This document shows positions 55,818 to 64,000 of a stretch of DNA of 64,000 bases, piece after piece. The position numbers were made by a program, and so were the translations under genes. The stretch spans positions 1-64,000 of the forward strand of contig SEEL01000013.1 in NCBI GenBank assembly GCA_004144345.1, in the 5' to 3' direction. The first letter of the stretch is position 1. The number at the start of each line of letters is the position of its first letter. The notes beneath the pieces were generated by a model. That model had not been told where the DNA came from. It saw nothing but the letters and a program-made list of their open reading frames with translations, and did not search any database. This DNA comes from Hyphomicrobiales bacterium. Lineage in GTDB: Bacteria > Pseudomonadota > Alphaproteobacteria > Rhizobiales > Devosiaceae.

Positions 55818-56174
55818 TCAGGCGATGTGCGCCGTGACCTGGATTTCGACGCGGATCTCGGGGGCCGCCATGCGGGCCTCGGTGCAGGCACGAGCAGGCG
55901 CCTGGCCGGCGATCACCCATTTGTCCCAGACGGCATTCATCTGGTTGAACTCGGCGATGTCGCGCAGCCAGATGGTGGCCGAGATCAGCTGCGACTTGTC
56001 GGCACCGGCGAGCGCCAGCAGGCGATCGGTCTTGGCCAGCACGTCGGCGGTCTGGCCGGCGACGTCGAGGCTGGTGTCCCCGGCAACCTGGCCGGCGAGG
56101 ACAACGATCTTGCCGCTCGCGGGATAGGTCACGACCTGGCTCATGCGCGGGCCGGCTTCGAAACGTTCGATCAT
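55818..56174 (-). CDS. RidA/YjgF-family protein
   Basis: 118 residues. RidA pattern: VVTYPASGKIVVLAGQVAGD, then QTADVLAKTDRLLALAGADK and ARACTEARMAAPEIRVEIQV at the end. RidA proteins hydrolyse reactive enamine/imine intermediates from amino acid metabolism. The gene ends a peptide-type ABC operon, 31 bp after the ATPase, which suggests that the imported compound yields imines on breakdown, as D-amino acid or opine oxidation would. Confidence 0.9.
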   Translation of the reverse strand: MIERFEAGPRMSQVVTYPASGKIVVLAGQVAGDTSLDVAGQTADVLAKTDRLLALAGADKSQLISATIWLRDIAEFNQMNAVWDKWVIAGQAPARACTEARMAAPEIRVEIQVTAHIA

Positions 56175-56205
56175 GTAGTTACTCCTGTAGTGAACTCCGC
56201 CCGTC

Positions 56206-57170
56206 CTAGACGAACAGGCAGGCGGCCGAGTGCTGCGGTTCGACCTCATGCAGCACCGGCAGCGTCTCGGCGCATTTGGCCTGCGCCACGGGGCAGCGCG
56301 TGCGGAAGCGGCAGCCGCTCGGCGGATCGGCCGGATTGGGCAGATCACCGGTGAGCACGACGCGCTCGCGCGACTTCTCGAGATCGGGATCGGGCACCGG
56401 CACGGCCGAGAGCAGCGCGCGCGTGTAAGGATGCTGCGGGTTCTCGAACAACAGATTGGCCGGTGCCTGCTCCACCACCTTGCCCAGATACATCACCGCC
56501 ACGTCGTGGCTGACATGCCGGACCACGGACAAATCGTGGGAGATGAACAGGAAGGAGAGCCCCAGCCGCTGCTGCAGATCCTGCAGCAGATTGAGGATCT
56601 GCGCCTGGATCGACACGTCGAGCGCCGAGACGGCCTCGTCGCAGATGATCAGTTCGGGCTCGACCGCGAGGGCACGGCAGATGGCGATGCGCTGGGCCTG
56701 CCCTCCCGACAATTCGTGCGGATAGCGTTCCGCGAAGCGCTGCGGCATGCCGACCAGTTCGAGCAGTTCGCGCACGCGCGGTGCCCGGCGCTCGCCGGTG
56801 TGCAGCTTGTGCAGGTCGAGCGCCTCCGAGATGAGGTCGCCAATCGTCATGCGCGGATCGAGCGAGGCCGCCGCGTCCTGGAAGATGATCTGGATGCGGC
56901 GGCGCATCTGGCGCAGCCCGTCCGCTGGCAGCGTCATCAGATCGACGCCGTCGAACATCACCCTGCCGCTGGCCTTGTTGAGGCGCAGCAGCGCATAGCC
57001 GGTGGTCGACTTGCCGCAACCGGACTCGCCGACCAGACCGAGGGTCTGGCCGCGCTTGATCTTGAGGTCCACGCCATCGACCGCGCGCACCACGTCGCGC
57101 TTGGCGAACAGCCTGGCACGTCCGGGAAAGCTCACGGTCAGCCCTTCGGCCGACAGCAACAATGCGTCGC

Positions 57171-57174
<4 letters not shown>
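56206..57174 (-). CDS. dipeptide/oligopeptide ABC transporter ATP-binding protein (OppF/DppF type)
   Basis: 322 residues: Walker [18 protein letters not shown], signature [15 protein letters not shown], Walker [14 protein letters not shown], switch histidine in FISHDLSVV. The C-terminal [19 protein letters not shown] holds the cysteines typical of OppF/DppF, possibly an iron-sulfur site. It starts inside the stop of the OppD-type gene (ATGA). The frame open to 57654 is a shadow of that gene. Confidence 0.93.
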
Positions 57175-58143
<969 letters not shown>

Positions 58144-58163
<20 letters not shown>

Positions 58164-59079
58164 CGGCCGTCTCCTTGGTGGGGGCCGCGCGGCGGACCCA
58201 CGAGCGGGGGTCGAGCGCATCGCGCAGGCTGTCGCCCATGAAGTTGATCGCCATCACGCTGACGATGATGAAGCCGGTGGGCGCCATGAACAGCCAGGGC
58301 GCATCCACCATGAAGCGGCGCGCCTCGGAGAGGTCGCGGCCCCAGGACGGGGTCGGCGGCTGCACGCCGAGGCCGAGAAAGCTCAGCGAGGCTTCGGCGA
58401 CGATGGCGGCCGAGAACACGATGGTGATCTGCACCACCAGCGGCGACAGGATGTTGCGCAGGATGTGCTGGGAGACCAGCCGCCATGCCCCTGCCCCAAG
58501 TGCACGTGTCGCGGTGATGTAGGTTTCCTCGCGGACGACGAGTGTGCTGGAGCGCACGACGCGCGCCAGAACGGGAATCTGCACGATGCCGAGCGCCAGC
58601 GTCACGGTGGTGAGATCGGCGCCGAGCAGGCCGACGATCGCCACGCCGAGCAGCAGCGGCGGGAAGGTCAGGAACGCATCCATCAGGCGCATCAGCACAT
58701 TGTCGAGCTGGCCGCCGACATAGCCCGCCAGCAGCCCGATCGGCACACCGAAGAGCGCGGCGAAGGCGACAGTGGACAGGCCGACCGTCAGCGACACACG
58801 AGCCCCATAGGCCATGCGGGCCAGCACATCGCGGCCGAAATGGTCGGTGCCGAGCCAATGCGCGAAGCTGGGTGGCTGCAGCTTGGACGACAGCGCGATC
58901 GCGGTGGGGTCGTAGGGGATGATCCACGGCGCGAAGATGGCGAGCAGCACGATCAGCAGCACACCGAACAGGCCAATGGCGGCCGCCCTGTTGCGCAACA
59001 GCTGGCGCAGCGCCATGCGGGTGCCGGATTCATAGGTGGCCGGCGTCGCCGCCGGCGATGAAGCGTCTTGAGTGGCCAT
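58144..59079 (-). CDS. dipeptide/oligopeptide ABC transporter permease (DppC type)
   Basis: 311 residues. The N-terminal OppC segment IGLFGVLLIVLLAIFAPWI is followed by HWLGTDHFGRDVLARMAYGA, the standard DppC signature, and the coupling region TYITATRALGAGAWRLVSQH. It starts within the stop of the DppB gene (TGATG), which fixes the ATG at 59079 despite a longer open frame. Confidence 0.93.
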
Positions 59080-60029
59080 CAGTAGCGGATCCTCGGATCG
59101 ATGATCCCGTAGAGAATGTCGGCCAGGATGTTCGCCAGCATGAAGAAGGTGGCGATCACCAGAACGAAACCCTGGATGACGGGGAAGTCGCGATTGACGA
59201 CGGCGGAAAGGATCGCCGAGCCCATGCCGGGGATGGCGAAGATGTGTTCGATGGTGACCTGGATGCCGATCAGATAGCCGAACTGGATCGCCAGCATGGT
59301 GACGAACGGGATCATGGCGTTCTTGAGCGCATGGACCAGCAGGATCACCAGCGGCTGCAGGCCCTTGGCCTGCGCGGTGCGCATGTAGTCCTGGTTGAGC
59401 ACGTCGATCATGCTCGAGCGCAGCAGGCGGGTGAAGATCGCGGTCTGCAGCGTGCCCAGCGCCACGGCCGGCAGCACGTAGGGCTGGATGGCGCCCCACA
59501 GCCCCTGCCCGGTCGAGGCGCCCGAGCCGATGCCGGTGATGGGGAACCAGCCGAGCGTGATCGAGAACACATAGATCAGGATCATCGCCAGCGCGAAGTT
59601 CGGCACGGCAAAGCCGAACAGCGTGTAGCCGGTCGCCAGATAGTCGATCCAGGTGTTGCGCTTGAGCGCAGCGAGCAGGCCCAGCGGGATGGAAACCACC
59701 ACCGCGAACAGCATGGCGCTCAGCGCCAGCGCCAGCGACACCGGCAGGCGTTCGGCGAGCAATTGCAGCACGGGGGCGTTGAGGCGGATGGAACGGCCGA
59801 AATCGCCCTGCAGCAGATCGCCGACCCAGTAGATGTATTGCATGTGCCAGGGTTCATCGAGGCGGAACTCGGCCCGCAGCGCCGCAACGGCTTCGGGTGA
59901 GGTCTGCATGCCCAGCATGATCTGGATGGGATCACCCGGCGTGAGCCGGATGATCAGGAATATGGTGATCGAGACGACCACCAGAACCAGGGGCATTTGG
60001 ATAATGCGCTTTGAAAGATAGCTCCACAT
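59079..60029 (-). CDS. dipeptide/oligopeptide ABC transporter permease (DppB type)
   Basis: 316 residues. DppB pattern: an N-terminal helix, then RLTPGDPIQIMLGMQTSPEAV, several membrane segments, and the coupling region QDYMRTAQAKGLQPLVILL. It ends NILADILYGIIDPRIRY, as usual. It is 36 bp after the binding-protein gene. Confidence 0.93.
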   Translation of the reverse strand: MWSYLSKRIIQMPLVLVVVSITIFLIIRLTPGDPIQIMLGMQTSPEAVAALRAEFRLDEPWHMQYIYWVGDLLQGDFGRSIRLNAPVLQLLAERLPVSLALALSAMLFAVVVSIPLGLLAALKRNTWIDYLATGYTLFGFAVPNFALAMILIYVFSITLGWFPITGIGSGASTGQGLWGAIQPYVLPAVALGTLQTAIFTRLLRSSMIDVLNQDYMRTAQAKGLQPLVILLVHALKNAMIPFVTMLAIQFGYLIGIQVTIEHIFAIPGMGSAILSAVVNRDFPVIQGFVLVIATFFMLANILADILYGIIDPRIRY

Positions 60030-60065
60030 GTCGTGCTCCTGGCCGTGGTGCGTCCGAACGAGAAA

Positions 60066-61634
60066 TCAGCCCCAGCTGACTTCGTCGACCATCTCGTTGA
60101 ACTCCTGCGGCGCGGCGGTGAAGCCCTGCAGCTTGGCATCGTAGATGCGGTTGAAGTTCACGTTGCAGTGGTAGATGTTCGGGCATTCCTCGACCGTGAG
60201 GTCGGTGATCTGGCCGTACAGCTCGCCACGGCGGGCCACGTCGGTCTCGCCACGCGCGGTGTCGAGCAGTTCGTCCATCTGCGGATTGTTCGAGGCGCCC
60301 GAAGTGCCCTTCGAGTGCAGGAACCACCACGACGTCGCGTCCGGATCGGGCGACACGATGGTGATGTCTTCCAGCGTCTGCTCGAAATTCTTGTTGAGCC
60401 AGAGGTTGTTGAAGCCACCGATGTCGAGGTTCTTGATCTTGTAGTTGATGCCGATCTGGCTGACCATCGCGGCCACCAGTTCGAGCTCGCGACGCAGCCA
60501 GTCCTTGTCGGACGTGATGACTTCGACTTCGTAGCCCGACACACCGGCCTGGGCCATCAGTTCCTTGGCTTTCGCCAGATCGCCGTTCTTGGGGTACTTG
60601 ATCAGCGACGAGGTGTGGCCGAGGAAGCCCGGCGGGATCTGGTTGTCGGTAACGGTCGCTTCGCCCGCATAGATCTCGTTGACGATCGCTTCGCGGTCGA
60701 TGGCGTAGGAGATCGCCTGGCGCACCAGCTTGTTGGTGTAGGCCGGAGCACCGGTGCCGATGAGGTTGAACTGCTGGTAGTCCCAGTTCCAGCCCGGCGT
60801 CGAGGAGACGGTGTAGTTGGTGTTGGAACGCACCGCCGCGACTTCGCGCGCTTCGGGATGGGTGATGAAGTCGAGTTCACCGTTCTGCATGGCCTGCAGG
60901 CGGACGGTCGAATCCGGAATGGCGCGGTAGAGTAGCCGGTCGAGCTTGGGGAAGCCCTGACGCCAGTACTCGGCGTTCTTGACCAGTTCGATCTCGTTGC
61001 CGCGGCCGGCTTCGAACACGTAGGGGCCATGGCCGATCGGGTTGGCCGAATATTCGGCGTCGCCCATTTCCTGGTGCGCATTGCGGCTGACGGTCATGCC
61101 GCCATAGCCCATCGTCACGCCCGGGAAAGCGCCGAACGGCAGCTTGGTCTTGACCTCGAGCACGTATTTGTCTTCGACCGTGACGGTGTCGATCGGGAAG
61201 ATCGCGGTGCCGACCTGGAAGCTCGACGTATCGAGGTGGTAGCGCCAGGTGTAGGCAACGTCCTCGGCGGTGAATTCGCCAAAGCCCTTGTGCCACTGCA
61301 CGCCTTCCTTGAGGCGGATGCGCCAGGTCAGCGGATCGGGATTGGTCCATTCTTCGGCGAGCCACGGCAGGATCGTGCGCTCGGCATAGTTCACGCGCAC
61401 AAGACCGTCATAAATGTGGTTCATGATGATGCCGGCAGAGATGTCCCAGCGGATCACCGGGCTCAGATTGCCGAAGTCACCACCCCACAGGCCGATGCGC
61501 AGGTCGCTGCGGGTCGACTGCCCGATGGCGGGCATGGCGCCAAAGCCACCAGCCGCAGCGAGGGTCGCCCCGGCGGCGGCCGTTTTGATGAATTGACGGC
61601 GATTAAAGCCGAGCAGTTGCGTCTTGTCCGACAT
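60066..61634 (-). CDS. family 5 extracellular solute-binding protein (peptide/opine type), Tat-type signal
   Basis: 522 residues. It starts with a twin-arginine leader (FNRRQFIKTAAAGATLAAAG). Family 5 motifs are LPWLAEEWTNPDPLTWRIRL, the segment RLKEGVQWHKGFGEFTAEDV and LVRQAISYAIDREAIVNEIY. It binds a peptide or similar compound in the periplasm. The operon continues with two permeases, two ATPases and RidA. The nearby LysR and DUF4392 genes suggest an amino-acid-derived substrate; this is inference. Confidence 0.93.
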   Translation of the reverse strand: MSDKTQLLGFNRRQFIKTAAAGATLAAAGGFGAMPAIGQSTRSDLRIGLWGGDFGNLSPVIRWDISAGIIMNHIYDGLVRVNYAERTILPWLAEEWTNPDPLTWRIRLKEGVQWHKGFGEFTAEDVAYTWRYHLDTSSFQVGTAIFPIDTVTVEDKYVLEVKTKLPFGAFPGVTMGYGGMTVSRNAHQEMGDAEYSANPIGHGPYVFEAGRGNEIELVKNAEYWRQGFPKLDRLLYRAIPDSTVRLQAMQNGELDFITHPEAREVAAVRSNTNYTVSSTPGWNWDYQQFNLIGTGAPAYTNKLVRQAISYAIDREAIVNEIYAGEATVTDNQIPPGFLGHTSSLIKYPKNGDLAKAKELMAQAGVSGYEVEVITSDKDWLRRELELVAAMVSQIGINYKIKNLDIGGFNNLWLNKNFEQTLEDITIVSPDPDATSWWFLHSKGTSGASNNPQMDELLDTARGETDVARRGELYGQITDLTVEECPNIYHCNVNFNRIYDAKLQGFTAAPQEFNEMVDEVSWG

Positions 61635-61809
61635 TTACACTTCCGTTCTTGAGTTCGGATGCAGGCTGTTGTCCCAGGCATGCAGCGCGCTGCAGACCGT
61701 TGGTCACTACAGCATCGGCTTGAGCGCTGACGGTAGGCGCAAAGCTCGCAGCACCCTGATGCTGCCACGGCATCGCTGCTGATCGCTCGCGACACAGGCT
61801 GCACAGGAT

Positions 61810-62724
61810 TCAGGCACCGTTTCGCTCGGCCGGAGACCGCTCGAAGGCCCGGCCGAGGAACAGCAGGAAGCGCTCTGCCGCCACCGTCTGCTTGCGGCCG
61901 ACCATGACCAGGACTTCAAAGCTGCCGCTGTTGAGTTCGGCCTCGGCGAGCGGCCGTGCGACGAGGCGCCCCGCCTTGATGGAGCCGGCGAGGACGACGT
62001 CGCTGGTCACCACCACGGCGTCCTGGATGAAGGCAAACTGATGCAGCAGTTCGACCGAATTGGTCTCGAGCTTGGGCAGGATGTCGACGCCCCTGCTGCG
62101 GCAGGCATCGTCGAACAGCTGGCGCGTACCGGTGGGCCGCGTTGCGACGCCCACGGGCCAGGTCGCGAGGTTGGCAATGGACAGGTTGCGCGAGGCGGCC
62201 AGCGGATGGTCCGGCCGCATGATGGCGGTGAGCCGGCAGTCCATCTTGTAGATGGTCTTGACCCCCGGCGTCGCGTGGGTTCCGAGCGTCAGGCCAAAGT
62301 CCGTTTCGCCGTTCCGCACCGCGGTCACGACGGCATCGGAGCCGCTCAGGATCACCTCGAAATTGACCCCCGGAAACTGCTCGTGGAACTTCTCGATGAC
62401 GTTGGGAATAACCGACTGCAGCATCGATTCAATGGCGTGAATCTTGATGTGCCCGCGCTTCAATCCCTGCAGCGCGCTGATCTCCGACTTGGCCCGTTCG
62501 GAGGCGAAGCCGATCTCGCGGATGGCGCTGAACAGCAGCTCGCCCGCCGGCGTCAGCCGCACGCCGCGGGCGTGGCGATCGAGGAGCGTGGCCTCATACT
62601 CCTCCTCAAGACTTTGGATCTGCCGGCTGATGGCCGACTGATTGATGAGCAGTGCTTCGGCAGCGGCACGGATCGATCCATGCTGCACGACGGCCAAAAA
62701 ATAGCGCATCGAGGTCTTTAGCAA
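61810..62724 (-). CDS. LysR-family transcriptional regulator
   Basis: 304 residues. The winged helix has FLAVVQHGSIRAAAEALLIN then QSAISRQIQSLE, and a type 2 periplasmic-binding effector domain follows. It lies upstream of the peptide-type ABC operon on the same strand (175-bp gap with no gene seen) and is divergent from the DUF4392 gene. It probably controls both. Confidence 0.93.
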   Translation of the reverse strand: MLKTSMRYFLAVVQHGSIRAAAEALLINQSAISRQIQSLEEEYEATLLDRHARGVRLTPAGELLFSAIREIGFASERAKSEISALQGLKRGHIKIHAIESMLQSVIPNVIEKFHEQFPGVNFEVILSGSDAVVTAVRNGETDFGLTLGTHATPGVKTIYKMDCRLTAIMRPDHPLAASRNLSIANLATWPVGVATRPTGTRQLFDDACRSRGVDILPKLETNSVELLHQFAFIQDAVVVTSDVVLAGSIKAGRLVARPLAEAELNSGSFEVLVMVGRKQTVAAERFLLFLGRAFERSPAERNGA

Positions 62725-62880
62725 ATGGCTGCCTCCGGTTTGGGCATCGGGCTACTGATGCCCGCATGGCATCGCCTCCGGACGCTATTAGGCCTTCTCG
62801 TGATAGGCCAGAACTGATGTCCTTTTGAGGTGCGGCATCCCGGCGCAACCGGGCATTTGCCGAGATCAACGGAGAACAAA

Positions 62881-63906
62881 ATGCCTGACATTACTGGCGA
62901 GGCCATCGACAAGATCTGCACCATCGAAGCGAAGAATCGCGGCATGCCGATCAATGTCCTCGCGCCGATGTACGCCGCCGCCCGCAAGCTCACCGGCGAT
63001 CGTCCGATCACCATGGTCGCGGCGGAAAAGCTCAAGGAAGCCGTCGGCAAGGGCGACAGCGTCCTGGTCCTCACCGGTGCCGGCTACGCCCCGCACATGC
63101 CGTTCGGCGAGAGCGACGGCCCTCCGGGCGCTGCCGCGATCGCGCGCGCCCTGTACCGCGGCGTCGGCGCGGTCCCGGTCTATGTGGTCGAAGAATGCCA
63201 CGGCGGCCCGGTTGTCGCCTCGAGCGAAGCCATTGGCCTGATGGTCAAGGAGCACTACTCGGACGCCAAGGACAAGCACCTGGGCGCCACCATTGCCTAC
63301 GCCCCCAAGACGCAGGCGGAAGTGCAGCAGTGGGCGATCGACCTGCTCGACAAGTACAAGCCCACGGCCCTGATCAGCGCCGAGCGTATCGGACCGGGCA
63401 AGGATGGCATCCTGCACAGCGCCACCGGCATTCCGTTCTATGATCCGTCGTCGCCGAGCGCCACCGGCGTCATCGACATCTCGGCCGTCGTCACGGAAGC
63501 CACCAAGCGCGGCATCCTGACCATCGGTATCGGCGATCACGGCAACGAAATCGGCTTCGGCGCGATCCACGACACGGTCGTCAAGACCATGCCGCGCGGC
63601 GAGTTCCTCGGCACCACCACGGCCTGCGATATCGTGCTGCCGGTGATGATGAGCAACTGGGGCTGCTACGGCATCGAAGCCGCCCTCGCCTATCTGCTCA
63701 AGAAGCCCGAGATCATCCACACCCCGGCCCAGGAAGAGCGCATGCTGCGCCACTGCCTCGACGCCGGCGGTCTCGAGGCGATGATGTGCACCACCGACTT
63801 CCTCGTTGACGGCCTCGATGGCGAGACCTCGATGGCGGTGATGCAGATCCTGGGCAACATCGTTCGCAAGAACCTCGAAGCCCCGACCACGGGCGTCGCC
63901 CACTAA
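62881..63906 (+). CDS. DUF4392 (D-glutamate cyclase-like) protein
   Basis: 341 residues. It matches the DUF4392 domain found in the mammalian D-glutamate cyclase, which makes 5-oxo-D-proline. Visible segments: VLVLTGAGYAPHMPFGESDG, ALISAERIGPGKDGILHSAT, the GIGDHGNEIGFGAI loop, and LPVMMSNWGCYGIEAALAYL. The ATG at 62881 follows a GGAGAAC Shine-Dalgarno. With RidA and a peptide-type importer nearby, a D-amino acid or 5-oxoproline pathway is plausible. Confidence 0.87.
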   Translation: MPDITGEAIDKICTIEAKNRGMPINVLAPMYAAARKLTGDRPITMVAAEKLKEAVGKGDSVLVLTGAGYAPHMPFGESDGPPGAAAIARALYRGVGAVPVYVVEECHGGPVVASSEAIGLMVKEHYSDAKDKHLGATIAYAPKTQAEVQQWAIDLLDKYKPTALISAERIGPGKDGILHSATGIPFYDPSSPSATGVIDISAVVTEATKRGILTIGIGDHGNEIGFGAIHDTVVKTMPRGEFLGTTTACDIVLPVMMSNWGCYGIEAALAYLLKKPEIIHTPAQEERMLRHCLDAGGLEAMMCTTDFLVDGLDGETSMAVMQILGNIVRKNLEAPTTGVAH

Positions 63907-63913
63907 CCAGTTT

Positions 63914-63969
63914 GCGCGCGGCTGCCACTTTCCTCCTCCCGAGGTCGGCAGCTGCGCGCATTTTCTTTT
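63914..63969 (+). terminator. terminator after the DUF4392 gene
   Basis: GCGCGCGGCTGCC (63914-63926) pairs with GGCAGCTGCGCGC (63947-63959, one bulge), followed by ATTTTCTTTTC. Confidence 0.75.
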
Positions 63970-64000
63970 CGGCGGCCCCGCGATGATCGCGCCGCCCGAG

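Overview
The window is a GC-rich stretch of an alphaproteobacterial chromosome, most likely Hyphomicrobiales and tentatively Devosia-like. The grounds are a class I lysyl-tRNA synthetase, palindromic repeats of the kind called RIME in rhizobia, and a very high density of sugar and peptide ABC importers with LacI, RpiR, IclR and LysR regulators. The genus is inference; no rRNA is present.

Layout. 1-12 kb is mostly housekeeping: a P-loop kinase fragment, a MATE exporter, pyrD, an S24 regulator coupled to a dienelactone hydrolase, lysS, TerB, a family 3 binding protein, a GT2 glycosyltransferase with an apparently frameshifted N-terminus, and dadA. 11.4-17.1 kb is a uronate-type locus: mannonate dehydratase and a uronate-dehydrogenase-like SDR, divergent from a binding protein and an unusual fused ABC permease. 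A low-GC sulfotransferase follows, bounded by a short direct repeat. After a DUF1905 protein and tRNA-Gly(CCC), 19.1-29.4 kb holds a secreted DUF4185 (GH183) protein, GH116, GH172, a complete sugar ABC importer and a divergent LacI regulator. These three enzyme families are exactly the ones known to cleave the D-arabinan of mycobacterial arabinogalactan and lipoarabinomannan, so I read the locus as a D-arabinan utilisation system in a Gram-negative bacterium.

29.6-51.3 kb is a catabolic region built from duplicated parts. It has two RpiR regulators, two paralogous CUT1-type importers with closely related binding proteins and permeases but one ATPase, and two copies of an uncharacterised gene pair (a ~285-residue predicted beta-sandwich protein plus a ~110-residue partner, overlapping stop-start). 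Around them lie an aldehyde dehydrogenase, a tartronate-semialdehyde-reductase-like enzyme, an Ldh-family dehydrogenase, an IclR regulator, a Gfo/Idh/MocA oxidoreductase, an HpcH/HpaI aldolase and an aldo/keto reductase. Similar palindromes (TGTAG-N5-CTACA type) lie at both RpiR loci.

51.3-55.8 kb holds a polyol/mannonate-type dehydrogenase, a LacI regulator and an FAD oxidoreductase, bound together by three near-identical operator-like sites. 55.8-63.9 kb is a peptide-type ABC operon with RidA, followed by a LysR regulator divergent from a DUF4392 (D-glutamate-cyclase-like) gene.

Recurring features are translational coupling (ATGA, TGATG) inside operons, and strong hairpins directly after four family 1 binding-protein genes, three of them sitting before permease genes. 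Many long antisense reading frames are shadows of high GC and were not annotated.
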